Below, piece after piece: positions 1 through 8,527 of a stretch of 38,543 bases of DNA; within the stretch, counting starts at the first letter, position 1; every line of letters begins with the position of its first letter. The position numbers and the translations under genes are program-made. The DNA lies in assembly GCA_902622745.1 (NCBI GenBank), contig CACNQW010000010.1, forward strand, positions 1 through 38,543, written 5' to 3'. Under the pieces are notes generated by a model, which was given only the letters and a program-made list of their open reading frames with translations, searched no databases and was not told where the DNA came from. Origin of the DNA: an uncultured SAR116 cluster alpha proteobacterium. GTDB lineage: Bacteria > Pseudomonadota > Alphaproteobacteria > Puniceispirillales > Marisalimonadaceae.

Positions 1-2
1 AC

Positions 3-806
3 CCTGCGTACAAAATAAATCCAAAAAATCAAATAACTATTTATTTGCCTGAAATCGTTGAATACAATGTACAAGCTGAAGACATTCCAATTAACATTAT
101 TTTTGAAGATGAACATCTCCTAGTTGTAAATAAAGAACCTAATTTTGTTGTACATCCTTCTCCTGGTCACAATTCAGGAACACTTGTCAATGCAATTTTA
201 CACCATTGTAAAGATAAATTATCTGGAATTGGTGGCATAATAAGACCTGGAATTGTACATAGGCTAGATAAAGATACATCAGGCTTGATGATAATTGCTA
301 AAACTGAAATAGCTCACATAAAATTGTCAGATATGTTTAAAAATCATGCAATTGAAAGAAATTATCAATTACTTGTTTGGAATGTTCCTGATACAAAAGG
401 TTTTATTGACAAACCTATTGGAAGATCTAAGTTCAATAGAAAAAAAATGGCCATTAATTTAAACGGGAAAAGAGCAGTTACTCATTGGGTACTCTTGAAA
501 GTCTTTTCAAATATTGTAAGTTTGATTAATTGTAAATTAGAAACTGGAAGAACTCATCAAATTAGAGTTCATATGAGTTCAATTGGGCATTCTTTAATAG
601 GAGATAAAACTTATGGAGGCACTCCTAAAACTAGTAAAAAACAAACTTCTGCAGAAAAAAATATTATATCTGAATGTAAAACTTTCTCGAGGCAGGCATT
701 GCATTCTAAAACCCTTTCATTTGTTCATCCAATTTCTGAAAAAAAGTTACATTTTGATGTCGATTTACCTAATGATATGAAAATTTTAATAAATACCATT
801 AAGTAA
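3..806 (+). CDS. rluD: RluD-type 23S rRNA pseudouridine synthase, 5'-truncated by window edge
   Basis: RluA/RluD-family enzyme that isomerises specific uridines in 23S rRNA to pseudouridine. The catalytic signature RLDKDTSG is present (HRLDKDTSGLMI, nt about 258-293) with the invariant Asp, followed by the conserved GRTHQIRVH segment near nt 546-572. The reading frame stays open upstream of the TTG at 45 to the left edge and encodes residues that look like the end of an S4 RNA-binding domain (P-A-Y-K-I then I-T-I-Y-L-P-E). The real start therefore lies outside the window and roughly 50-60 residues are missing. RluD is favoured over RluC/RluA because an S4 domain appears to be present and the gene sits directly before rpoH, an arrangement I recall from other alphaproteobacteria; exact uridine targets cannot be read from sequence. 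The stop lies 42 nt before rpoH. Confidence 0.88.
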   Translation, partial: PAYKINPKNQITIYLPEIVEYNVQAEDIPINIIFEDEHLLVVNKEPNFVVHPSPGHNSGTLVNAILHHCKDKLSGIGGIIRPGIVHRLDKDTSGLMIIAKTEIAHIKLSDMFKNHAIERNYQLLVWNVPDTKGFIDKPIGRSKFNRKKMAINLNGKRAVTHWVLLKVFSNIVSLINCKLETGRTHQIRVHMSSIGHSLIGDKTYGGTPKTSKKQTSAEKNIISECKTFSRQALHSKTLSFVHPISEKKLHFDVDLPNDMKILINTIK

Positions 807-815
807 GATTTCTAT

Positions 816-843
816 TGAAAAATATTTAAAATTCATTATATCA
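816..843 (+). promoter_or_regulatory. Possible rpoH promoter
   Basis: TTGAAA at 816-821 and TATATC at 838-843 are separated by 16 nt in the 42-nt gap between rluD and rpoH. A start site at the usual distance would fall at or next to the rpoH ATG (849), and no Shine-Dalgarno sequence is visible there, so a leaderless rpoH mRNA is possible. The background is very AT-rich, so the match is weak evidence, and transcription may also read through from rluD. Confidence 0.3.
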
Positions 844-848
844 ATCAT

Positions 849-1736
849 ATGACTTTTAATGTAAATTTACCTGCGCTTAGTTCTGATACAAATATCGGAA
901 GATACCTTGATCAAATAAGAAAATTTCCGATGTTAGAAAAAGATCAGGAGTATATGTTAGCAAAAGCATGGCATCTAAAAGGTGATAGTAAAGCTGCACA
1001 CAAATTAGTAACGTCACATTTAAGATTAGTTGCAAAAATTGCTATGGGTTACAGAGGATATGGTCTGCCTATTTCTGATTTAATCGCAGAGGGAAACATA
1101 GGTATGATGCACGCTGTAAAAAAATTTGATCCAGAGAAAGGTTTTAGACTCGCAACTTATGCGATGTGGTGGATAAAAGCAGCAATTCAAGAATTTGTTT
1201 TAAGAAGCTGGTCACAAGTAAAATTAGGAACTACAGCTAGTCAAAAAAAACTTTTTTTTAATCTACGGAAAATTAAAAATAAAATTAATGCAATTGAAGA
1301 CGGTGATATGAATTTAGAACAGGTTGAGCATATCGCTAAAAAATTAAATGTATCTAATGAAGAAGTCGTAGATATGAATAGGAGGATGACAAACCATGAC
1401 CAATCATTAAATGCTCCTATAGGTAAAAATGATGGTGAGTCGGGTGAATGGCAAGATTTGTTAGCAGATGAAAGACAAGATCAAGAACAACGAATTTCAT
1501 ATATACAGGAATTAAACAAGAAAAAAAAATTGATGGAAGATTCTTTGAATTTTTTAAAAGATAGGGAAAGAGACATTATTATTAAGAGAAGATTATCTGA
1601 AAATCCTAGAACTCTTGAAGATTTATCAAAAGAATATAATGTTAGTCGAGAAAGAATTAGACAAATAGAAACAAGAGCATTTGAAAAGCTTCAAGAAATT
1701 GTAAAAAACAAAGCTATTGAGTTAAAAATTGTCTAG
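849..1736 (+). CDS. rpoH: RNA polymerase sigma-32 factor RpoH
   Basis: Alternative sigma factor that directs RNA polymerase to heat-shock promoters (chaperones, proteases such as FtsH and Lon). The 295-residue length is typical. Region 2 covers about residues 50-120 and includes the core-binding/-10-melting segment with YAMWWIKAAIQEF. The RpoH-specific box QKKLFFNLRK is at residues 132-141, which separates it from RpoD. A region 4 helix-turn-helix (RTLEDLSKEYNVSRERIRQIE) is near residues 255-275. In E. coli RpoH is turned over by FtsH, whose gene is also in this window at 11026-12969. No Shine-Dalgarno sequence is evident before the ATG. The last four bases, CTAG, are shared with the stop of the convergent purA gene. 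Confidence 0.95.
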   Translation: MTFNVNLPALSSDTNIGRYLDQIRKFPMLEKDQEYMLAKAWHLKGDSKAAHKLVTSHLRLVAKIAMGYRGYGLPISDLIAEGNIGMMHAVKKFDPEKGFRLATYAMWWIKAAIQEFVLRSWSQVKLGTTASQKKLFFNLRKIKNKINAIEDGDMNLEQVEHIAKKLNVSNEEVVDMNRRMTNHDQSLNAPIGKNDGESGEWQDLLADERQDQEQRISYIQELNKKKKLMEDSLNFLKDRERDIIIKRRLSENPRTLEDLSKEYNVSRERIRQIETRAFEKLQEIVKNKAIELKIV

Positions 1737-3022
1737 TTAAACATCCCATTTATAATAATACATTCATCTCTTTCCGGACCAGTCGATATAATGTCTACTT
1801 TACATTCAACTAATATCTCTATTTTCCTTATAAAATTTTGAGCGTTTAATGGCAAATCAACGAACTTTGTAACACCTTTAGTTGTCTCTTCCCAACCACT
1901 TAAAGTTTCATAAATTGGTGTGATATTTTTCAAATTTGACATATCATTAGGAAAATCTTCAACAATTTGATTGTTAATATTATAGCTTGTACATATTTTA
2001 ATATCTTTAAATGTATCAAGAACGTCTAATTTTGTTAAAACTAAACCATTGATTCCCGATACAGTGATCGCTTTTTTTAACATCAAAATATCTAGCCATC
2101 CACATCTTCTTTTTCTTCCAGTAACTGTTCCAAATTCTTTACCAATTTTACCTAACTTTTCTCCGACATCATTGTTCTCCTCTGTTGGAAATGGTCCATT
2201 ACCAACCCTAGTAGTATATGCTTTAGTAATTCCTAATATTTTTTTTAAATACTTGGGATTGGCTCCAGATCCAATAGATGCATTGGCTGCAACTGTATTA
2301 CTGCTAGTCACATAAGGATATGTACCATGATCTAAATCTAAATAAAAACCTTGTGCTCCTTCAAATAAGATTTTCCTTTTATTATCATTTAATTTTTTTA
2401 ATAATAACCAAGTGTTATCAATGTATCTTGATAAATTTTGATAACATTTTGAGATAGATTTTAAATCATTATGATAAGATATTTTTTTACCTTCAAACTT
2501 CTCAATCCAAACGTTATGATGATTATAGATTGAAATAAATTTTTCTTCTAATTCTTTAGGGTTTTTAAAATCACAAAATCTTAAACCCCTTCTTGAAACT
2601 TTATCTTCATATGCAGGACCGATCCCTCTTCCAGTTGTTCCAATTTTTTTGCTTCCTTTTTTTTGGTTCTCTCTAAGAGAATCTATATATTTATGTATTG
2701 GTAGAATTAAAAAACAATCTGAAGAAATTACAAAATTAGAAGAATTCACATCAATTCCTTGATTAGTTATTTCTCTAATTTCATTTTCCAAATGAATTGG
2801 ATCTACAACAACACCATTACCTATAATAGAAAGTTTTTGTCTAACTATTCCACTTGGCAATAATGATAATTTAAATGTTTTTGAATCTATTACTAATGTG
2901 TGCCCAGCATTATGCCCACCTTGGAACCTTACAACAGCATCTGCAGAAGATGCAAGAAGATCTACAATTTTTCCTTTGCCTTCGTCACCCCATTGTGTAC
3001 CAACTATAGTTAAATTTGACAT
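1733..3022 (-). CDS. purA: Adenylosuccinate synthetase
   Basis: Catalyses GTP-dependent joining of IMP and aspartate to adenylosuccinate, the first committed step from IMP to AMP. The 429-residue length is standard. The N-terminal phosphate-binding loop GDEGKGK (residues 12-18, with the catalytic Asp13) and the GGHNAGHT motif with the catalytic His near residue 41 are intact. The conserved TTGRGIGPAYEDK segment and the KLDVLD guanine-recognition region are also present. It is the last gene of the serC-serA-hisZ-purA run, 8 nt after hisZ, so probably co-transcribed with it. Its 3' end overlaps rpoH by four bases on the opposite strand. Confidence 0.97.
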   Translation of the reverse strand: MSNLTIVGTQWGDEGKGKIVDLLASSADAVVRFQGGHNAGHTLVIDSKTFKLSLLPSGIVRQKLSIIGNGVVVDPIHLENEIREITNQGIDVNSSNFVISSDCFLILPIHKYIDSLRENQKKGSKKIGTTGRGIGPAYEDKVSRRGLRFCDFKNPKELEEKFISIYNHHNVWIEKFEGKKISYHNDLKSISKCYQNLSRYIDNTWLLLKKLNDNKRKILFEGAQGFYLDLDHGTYPYVTSSNTVAANASIGSGANPKYLKKILGITKAYTTRVGNGPFPTEENNDVGEKLGKIGKEFGTVTGRKRRCGWLDILMLKKAITVSGINGLVLTKLDVLDTFKDIKICTSYNINNQIVEDFPNDMSNLKNITPIYETLSGWEETTKGVTKFVDLPLNAQNFIRKIEILVECKVDIISTGPERDECIIINGMFN

Positions 3023-3030
3023 ATCTGCCT

Positions 3031-4155
3031 CTAAACTTGTATTAATTTTTTATTTTTAAATAAATATTTACAATTCATAGATTTAGCATAATTAAGGATG
3101 TCATTGTCTAAATTTTTAAAAAAAATTACTTGGTAACCCTGCTCTATTAAATTTTCAGCATTCTTAAAGTCGTTTTGTTCTACTAAAACCTTATCTTTTT
3201 CTAAAAAGATTTTTTTCATTTCTCCTAATAAATCGACATATAACGAAATACCTGTCGCATCTTCTTGATTAATTGTTTTATAAGTACCACCTTTAGCAAT
3301 ACTATTATTCAAAGATTGTGAAAAAATTGTAAATGTAAGACCATAATGATAATCAAATGTACTTTTTTCTAAAGGATCTATAACTATACTTATGCCTTGA
3401 AAAATTTGTTGCATTGAGCTTGATACTTTCAGTAAATGGTGAAGATATTTATTATTTTTATTTTCTTTATTTAATTTTTCTAGAAATTCATTTTTATCTG
3501 TAAATTGTCCTGAAGCTTCAATTATGTTTAAAATATTGTTTTTATTTGGAAAATTATTACTTTTTAAATAATTAACATCTTTTTTTTCTATTGCATTAAT
3601 TAAAAATTCTTTATCAGGCATTTCATACAAATCTTTCAAAAAACTTAATCTTAAGTCTTGATAATTCAAATCTAAAGTTAGGTCACCTACATCTATATTT
3701 TTTAATACTTTTAAACCAATACTAATGATTTCTATCTCCAAATCACAAGTTATATCACCTATAATTTCAGCTCCAACTTGTGCAATCTGTCTTTCAAGTT
3801 TTAACCCTGATGGATTAACTCTTAAAACCTCACCAGAATAAGATAGCCTTAGTGGTCTTGGATAATGAGCCAATCGTTTGCTTGAAATTCTTGATATCTG
3901 AGTAGTCATATCAGACCTTACTGCCATCATTTTTTTTGAAATAGGATCCATCAATCTAAATGAATTATTTTTTAAAGCTAATCCAGGTCCTTGATTTAAC
4001 AAAGTTTCTTCAAATTCAATTAAAGGAGGAGATATTCTTAAATAACCATAATTTAGAAAAAAATTAATAATTTTTTCAATAACTAATGAATTTTTTTGTG
4101 ACTTAGGAAAGATTTTATCAGAAAAACCAGCTGGTAATAATGTATCTCTATCCAT
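3031..4155 (-). CDS. hisZ: ATP phosphoribosyltransferase regulatory subunit HisZ
   Basis: A catalytically inactive relative of histidyl-tRNA synthetase that binds short-form HisG and confers activity and histidine feedback on the first step of histidine synthesis. It has a class II synthetase-like fold: LLPAGFSDKIFPKS at the start, a motif-2-like stretch with MAVRSDMTTQISRI near residues 75-90, and RLSYSGEVLRV near 103-113. At 374 residues it lacks the C-terminal anticodon-binding domain of a true HisS, which is the main reason for calling HisZ. This implies a short-form hisG elsewhere in the genome. It lies 52 nt after serA, the largest gap in this operon, so it may have its own promoter there; 8 nt separate it from purA. 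Confidence 0.85.
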   Translation of the reverse strand: MDRDTLLPAGFSDKIFPKSQKNSLVIEKIINFFLNYGYLRISPPLIEFEETLLNQGPGLALKNNSFRLMDPISKKMMAVRSDMTTQISRISSKRLAHYPRPLRLSYSGEVLRVNPSGLKLERQIAQVGAEIIGDITCDLEIEIISIGLKVLKNIDVGDLTLDLNYQDLRLSFLKDLYEMPDKEFLINAIEKKDVNYLKSNNFPNKNNILNIIEASGQFTDKNEFLEKLNKENKNNKYLHHLLKVSSSMQQIFQGISIVIDPLEKSTFDYHYGLTFTIFSQSLNNSIAKGGTYKTINQEDATGISLYVDLLGEMKKIFLEKDKVLVEQNDFKNAENLIEQGYQVIFFKNLDNDILNYAKSMNCKYLFKNKKLIQV

Positions 4156-4207
4156 AATGATTGTTAATATAAATAAATTTTAAAATAATGAAATATTTTT
4201 ATATATA

Positions 4208-5788
4208 TTACTTAAAATTAATTATATTAGCTCTTACAACTTGAGATAAATTTTTTATTTTATCTAGTACATTTTCCTCAATGATTTGATCTATTTCAAC
4301 TAAAGCTATTGCTTCACCACTTTTTTCTCTTCTACCTAAGTGAAAAGAAGCAATATTTATATTATTTTGACCTAACAATTGTCCTAAATCGCCAATAAAA
4401 CCTGGTTTATCGTAATTTCTCAAATATAGAGCTGTATTAGGGAAACTTGACTCTATAGGAATGCCTTGAATACTTACTATCCTTGGCATGTAACCACCTA
4501 TTAATGTACCTGATATTGTTCTAATTCCTTTTTCATGTTTGATAGATGCTGTAAGTAAAGTTTCATAATCACATCTTCTATCGTGTTTAATAGTCGAAAA
4601 ATCTAGTCCTTTTGAATTTGCAATTTCTCTAGAATTCACATTATTAATGGAGTTAAAGTTTGGTTCTAAAATTCCAGTTAAAAGATTAGCCATAATTGGT
4701 TCGTCTTTTAATGTAGCAGCTTTACCCTCCATCTCTAATCTAATATTTTTGATACTTTCTGATGTTACCTGTCCTAAAAAAGTACCTAGCAAATACGAAA
4801 GCTTTATATATGGTTTTAAAAGTGGCGCTTCTTCAGCTGTAAGGGTAGGAAAATTCAAAGCATTAGAGACTGCACCATCATTTAAAAAATTTGAAATTTG
4901 TTCTGCAATTTGAAGAGCAACGTTTTCTTGTGCTTCTTTTGTTGAGGCTCCAAGATGAGGAGTGGCAATGAAATTTGGAGCATTGAATAAAACATTACTA
5001 TGAGCTGGTTCTTCAACAAAAACATCAAAAGCAGCTCCAGCTAAATGATTGTTTTCTAAAGCAGCACGACATGCGTTCTCGTCTACTAATCCCCCTCTTG
5101 CACAATTAATTAACCTTGATCCTTTTTTCATTTTATTAATTGCATCTGCTGAAATTATATTTTTTGTCTCTTCAGTTAAAGGTGTATGTAATGAAATAAC
5201 ATCCGACAATCTCAATAATTCATCTAAATCAACTTTTTTTACGCCTAGTTCTTTAGCTTTTTCTTCTTTTAAAAATGGATCAAAAGCAAAAACCTTCATT
5301 TTTAATCCAATGGCTCTACTTGCTACAATAGATCCAATATTTCCACATCCAATTAGACCAAAAACTTTATTAGTAACCTCAACACCATTAAACGATGATT
5401 TTTCCCATTTTCCTAACTGTGTGGATTCATTCGCAGATGGTATCATCCTTACTAATGACATCATCAAGGCAATAGCGTGTTCTGCGGTAGTAACAGCATT
5501 GCCAAATGGTGTGTTCATAACAATAATACCCTTTTTTGTAGCAGCTTTTTTATCAATATTGTCAGTTCCAATTCCTGCTCTTCCAATGACTTTAAGCTTT
5601 TCAGCTTTTTCAATTATACTTTCAGTTACTTTAGTAGCAGACCTAATTGCCAATCCATCATAATCATGAATGATAGAATTTAATTCATCTGCTGAAATCC
5701 CAGGTTTGTAATCAATTTCAATTTTATTATTTTTAAAAATTTGAATAGCAGATTCACTTATTTTATCGCTTATTAAAACTTTGGCCAT
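4208..5788 (-). CDS. serA: D-3-phosphoglycerate dehydrogenase
   Basis: Oxidises 3-phosphoglycerate to 3-phosphohydroxypyruvate with NAD, the first step of serine synthesis. The 526-residue long form has an N-terminal substrate domain and a Rossmann NAD domain with GLIGCGNIGS near residues 144-153. Catalytic-region motifs INCARGGLVDE and HLGASTKEAQ are present. They are followed by an intervening allosteric (ASB-type) domain and a C-terminal ACT domain from about residue 450 (PGFIGDLGQLLGQNNINIASF). The ACT domain suggests serine feedback, known for some but not all family members. The start ATG is 1 nt past the serC stop, so the two genes are translationally close and supply successive enzymes of the pathway. 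Confidence 0.96.
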   Translation of the reverse strand: MAKVLISDKISESAIQIFKNNKIEIDYKPGISADELNSIIHDYDGLAIRSATKVTESIIEKAEKLKVIGRAGIGTDNIDKKAATKKGIIVMNTPFGNAVTTAEHAIALMMSLVRMIPSANESTQLGKWEKSSFNGVEVTNKVFGLIGCGNIGSIVASRAIGLKMKVFAFDPFLKEEKAKELGVKKVDLDELLRLSDVISLHTPLTEETKNIISADAINKMKKGSRLINCARGGLVDENACRAALENNHLAGAAFDVFVEEPAHSNVLFNAPNFIATPHLGASTKEAQENVALQIAEQISNFLNDGAVSNALNFPTLTAEEAPLLKPYIKLSYLLGTFLGQVTSESIKNIRLEMEGKAATLKDEPIMANLLTGILEPNFNSINNVNSREIANSKGLDFSTIKHDRRCDYETLLTASIKHEKGIRTISGTLIGGYMPRIVSIQGIPIESSFPNTALYLRNYDKPGFIGDLGQLLGQNNINIASFHLGRREKSGEAIALVEIDQIIEENVLDKIKNLSQVVRANIINFK

Positions 5789-5789
5789 T

Positions 5790-6956
5790 TTAGTTCCCTT
5801 TTTTCACTGATTTGTAAGCATTTTCAAAAGCCCATTGTAACCATGGAAGTAGAAGTTTGATGTCTTTTGGATTAATAGTTGGACCGCCCCATATCCTTAA
5901 ACCTGGAGGAGCTGATCTATAGCTACCTATATCATATGCTACATTTTCATTTTCAAGAATTTTAACAATATTTTTTTCAAGTAACATTTGATTTTGAACA
6001 TCTAGCTCATTTAAAGTTTTATCAGAAAATCTCAAGCAAATTGAAGTGTTTGAAATTGTTATTTCATCCTTAGCTAAAAAATCAACCCAATCAGTTTTTT
6101 TAACCCAAGCTTTAATTAATTTTAAGTTATTGTTAGATATTTCAATCAACCCCTGTAAACTACCTATTTTTTTTGCCCATTCTAATGCATCTATAAAATC
6201 TTCAATGCAAAGAAGTGATGGTGTATTTATAGTTGATCCTTCAAATATAGAAATGTTGATTTTATTATTTTTCTTTAAATTAAACAATTTTGGAACTGGC
6301 CAAGATGGGTTATAAACGTTGATTCTTTCCACAGCATTTGGAGAAAGTATTAAAATACCATGTCCTCCTTCACCGCCTAAACATTTTTGCCAAGAAAAAG
6401 TTGCGACATCTAACTTACGCCAATCAATTTCCATCGCAAAAGCTGCTGAAGTTGCATCACATATCGTTAATCCATTTCTATTTAATGGTATCCAATCTAA
6501 ATTAGGAACTCTAACTCCACCAGTTGTTCCATTAAAATTAAAAATTATATCATCATTAAAATTAACATTACCAAAATTAGGAATAGAGCCATAATCAGCT
6601 TTCAGTATATTTAAACCATTTACTTTAAGTTGTTCTTTTAAGTCTTTAGCCCAATCATTTCCAAAACTATCCCAAACTAACATTTGAACTGGTTGAATTC
6701 CAATCAAATTCCACAACGCTATTTCTACTGCACCAGTATCTGAGCCAGGAACTATGCCAACAAAATAGTCATTCGGAATCGAAAGAATTTCTATAACATT
6801 TTTAATTAAATAATTTATTCTGGATTTTGCTTCGCTCGATCTATGAGATCTACCAAGTATTGCTTTATTGAGGACACTGAAATTCCAACCTGGTCTTTTA
6901 GAACATGGCCCAGACGAAAAATTATTATTCTCAGGCTTGACATCAGGTTTAATCAT
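5790..6956 (-). CDS. serC: Phosphoserine aminotransferase, alphaproteobacterial type
   Basis: PLP-dependent enzyme converting 3-phosphohydroxypyruvate and glutamate to O-phosphoserine and 2-oxoglutarate, the second serine-pathway step. The 388-residue protein belongs to the alphaproteobacterial SerC branch. Evidence is the FSSGPCSKRPGW start, the GRSHRS segment near residues 35-40, and the PLP Schiff-base lysine in SWQKCLGGEGGHG (K191). The pyrimidine-ring Asp is probably the one in TICDATSAAF (about D167). It is first in the serC-serA-hisZ-purA run. GAGG about 5 nt before the ATG is a plausible ribosome binding site. The leader just upstream can form a small pseudoknot that could control access to that site (see the entry at 6976-7002). 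Confidence 0.95.
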   Translation of the reverse strand: MIKPDVKPENNNFSSGPCSKRPGWNFSVLNKAILGRSHRSSEAKSRINYLIKNVIEILSIPNDYFVGIVPGSDTGAVEIALWNLIGIQPVQMLVWDSFGNDWAKDLKEQLKVNGLNILKADYGSIPNFGNVNFNDDIIFNFNGTTGGVRVPNLDWIPLNRNGLTICDATSAAFAMEIDWRKLDVATFSWQKCLGGEGGHGILILSPNAVERINVYNPSWPVPKLFNLKKNNKINISIFEGSTINTPSLLCIEDFIDALEWAKKIGSLQGLIEISNNNLKLIKAWVKKTDWVDFLAKDEITISNTSICLRFSDKTLNELDVQNQMLLEKNIVKILENENVAYDIGSYRSAPPGLRIWGGPTINPKDIKLLLPWLQWAFENAYKSVKKGN

Positions 6957-6975
6957 AATAACCTCTTCTTTATGT

Positions 6976-7002
6976 TACTGCTTGTTGGGAAACAGCACCC
7001 AA
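6976..7002 (-). promoter_or_regulatory. serC leader hairpin/pseudoknot, candidate riboswitch-like element
   Basis: On the minus strand the leader of serC holds a hairpin UUGGG-(UGCUGUUU)-CCCAA: stem arms at 6998-7002 and 6985-6989, loop at 6990-6997. The loop UGCUGUUU can pair over its whole length (two G-U wobbles) with AAGCAGUA at 6976-6983, one nt beyond the stem, giving an H-type pseudoknot. The GAGG ribosome binding site follows about 13 nt later. A possible promoter lies upstream: TTGACT at 7034-7029 with a weak TATTTA at 7012-7007. A conserved serC leader motif has been described in alphaproteobacteria (Rfam 'serC'); I cannot confirm from memory that this is the same structure. The pairing is seen; the regulation is inferred. 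Confidence 0.5.
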
Positions 7003-7045
7003 TACTTAAATAACGATTAAACAAATAAAGTCAATAAATATAAAA

Positions 7046-7711
7046 ATGAAAAATAAAATAATTTTATACGATCTTTGTGGGAAAAATAATATTAGGTTTA
7101 GCCCACCATGTTGGAATGTTAAATTATGTTTAATTTATAATAATGTTGATTTTGATACTATTCCAATTAGATTTACCGAAAAAGATAAAATAAGTTTTTC
7201 TAATCAAACATTAGTACCAATCATTAAATATAACGAGGAAATTGTTTCTGATTCTTGGAATATTTTTGTTTGGTTAAATGATAAATTTAAAGAAAGTAAA
7301 TTAATACCAAATGAACAAACTAAAGTTTTTTCACATTTTTTATATTTCTGGACATCAAAATCTTTATTACCAATTATTTTTAAATTAATTGCAAATGATA
7401 TTCCAAAAATCTTAAATGCAGACGATAAAGACTATTTTATTAAATCTCGTGAAGATAGAATAAAAAAACCCCTTAAAAGCTTGTTAAATAATAAAGAGAA
7501 ATCAAAAATTCAACTATATCAATCTTTAATAACCTTCGAAAAAATTTTAGAAAATAACAAATTTCTTAATGGAAAAAATCTTGGTCTTCCAGACTTTATA
7601 TTTTTTGGAAACTTCATGTGGACTGAAAAATGTAGTTCTGAAGATTTATTTAAAAACTTACCTAATATTCAAAAATGGTATTTAAATATAAAGAAATTAA
7701 ATAGACTATAG
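7046..7711 (+). CDS. Glutathione S-transferase-like protein
   Basis: A 221-residue protein with an N-terminal thioredoxin/GST fold. KIILYDLCGKNNIRFSPPCW resembles the start of GSTs and bacterial beta-etherase (LigE)-like proteins, and TLVPIIKYNEEIVSDSWNI matches the glutathione-binding region with cis-Pro and the E/D-S segment. The C-terminal all-helical half is divergent and Lys-rich. Its substrate cannot be inferred. It is a single plus-strand gene between two minus-strand operons, divergent from serC with an 89-nt shared upstream region. Its TAG stop abuts the thiD stop with no gap. The family call is reasonable; a function such as detoxification or etherase activity would be a guess. Confidence 0.7.
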   Translation: MKNKIILYDLCGKNNIRFSPPCWNVKLCLIYNNVDFDTIPIRFTEKDKISFSNQTLVPIIKYNEEIVSDSWNIFVWLNDKFKESKLIPNEQTKVFSHFLYFWTSKSLLPIIFKLIANDIPKILNADDKDYFIKSREDRIKKPLKSLLNNKEKSKIQLYQSLITFEKILENNKFLNGKNLGLPDFIFFGNFMWTEKCSSEDLFKNLPNIQKWYLNIKKLNRL

Positions 7712-8527
7712 CTAGTCTGGAATTACATGAAAATGATTTAAAGGACCATGACCGCTTCCCAAATTAGGAGCTTTAAGTATAGATTTGTAAACATACTTAT
7801 GTGCAATTGAAACCGATTCATATAGAGAAAAACCTTTTGATAAATTAGCTGTAATTGCTGATGAGATTGTACAACCTGTGCCATGAGTATTTTTTGTATC
7901 AATTTTTTTTGAATAAAATTCAAAAAATTGGTTTTTATCATATAAAATATCACATAGATCAATTTCATTTAAATGCCCACCTTTCAACAAAATACTAGAT
8001 GTCCCATTAATTTCTAAAATTTTTGCTGCTTTTATCATGTCGTTTTTATTTGAAATTTTCATTCCTGATAGAGTTTCAGCTTCAGGTATATTTGGAGTAA
8101 GAATGCAATCTACTTTATTAACAAATTCTTTTAATGCTGAGATTGCTTGATTTTCTAGGAGTGGAAATCCTCCTTTTGCAAACATCACTGGATCTAGAAT
8201 TATTGGAATACCTTTTTTAATAATTCTATATTTTTTTATAGCTTCAAAAATTAAATCAAATATTTCGCACTTATTTACCATACCAATTTTAATCGCGTCA
8301 ACACCAATATCAGATATACAGTCGTCAATTTGTTTTTTTATAAGATCAAGCGAGACAGACTCAACACTACTAACTCCATTTGTATTTTGAGCTGTAATGG
8401 CCGTTATCGCTGTCATTGAAAATACTTTAAAAACTGTGAGTGTTTTTATATCAGCCTGAATACCTGCCCCACCTGATGAATCAGAACCAGCTATAATTAA
8501 AACTCTTGGTGTCTTGTGTTTGTTCAT
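7712..8527 (-). CDS. thiD: Hydroxymethylpyrimidine / phosphomethylpyrimidine kinase
   Basis: Phosphorylates 4-amino-5-hydroxymethyl-2-methylpyrimidine (HMP) and then HMP-phosphate to give HMP-PP for thiamin synthesis. It is a ribokinase-fold protein of 271 residues, the usual length. The N-terminal IAGSDSSGGAGIQAD is the family hallmark. ITAQNTNGV, LDPVMFAKGG and the C-terminal anion-hole/catalytic segment NTHGTGCTISSAI (catalytic Cys/Gly region near residues 212-224) are intact. The start overlaps the glmM stop by 4 nt (ATGA type), so it is translationally coupled as the last gene of the long minus-strand run. HMP uptake or salvage in marine alphaproteobacteria often relies on this kinase even when de novo HMP synthesis is absent; that cannot be tested in this window. 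Confidence 0.95.
   Translation of the reverse strand: MNKHKTPRVLIIAGSDSSGGAGIQADIKTLTVFKVFSMTAITAITAQNTNGVSSVESVSLDLIKKQIDDCISDIGVDAIKIGMVNKCEIFDLIFEAIKKYRIIKKGIPIILDPVMFAKGGFPLLENQAISALKEFVNKVDCILTPNIPEAETLSGMKISNKNDMIKAAKILEINGTSSILLKGGHLNEIDLCDILYDKNQFFEFYSKKIDTKNTHGTGCTISSAITANLSKGFSLYESVSIAHKYVYKSILKAPNLGSGHGPLNHFHVIPD

Noticed and set aside
5049-5663. A 204-codon open frame on the plus strand inside serA.
   Set aside because: It lies entirely opposite a clear serA coding region, encodes a low-complexity hydrophobic/Ser-Phe-rich product with no family resemblance, and has no ribosome binding site; a mirror of serA codon usage.
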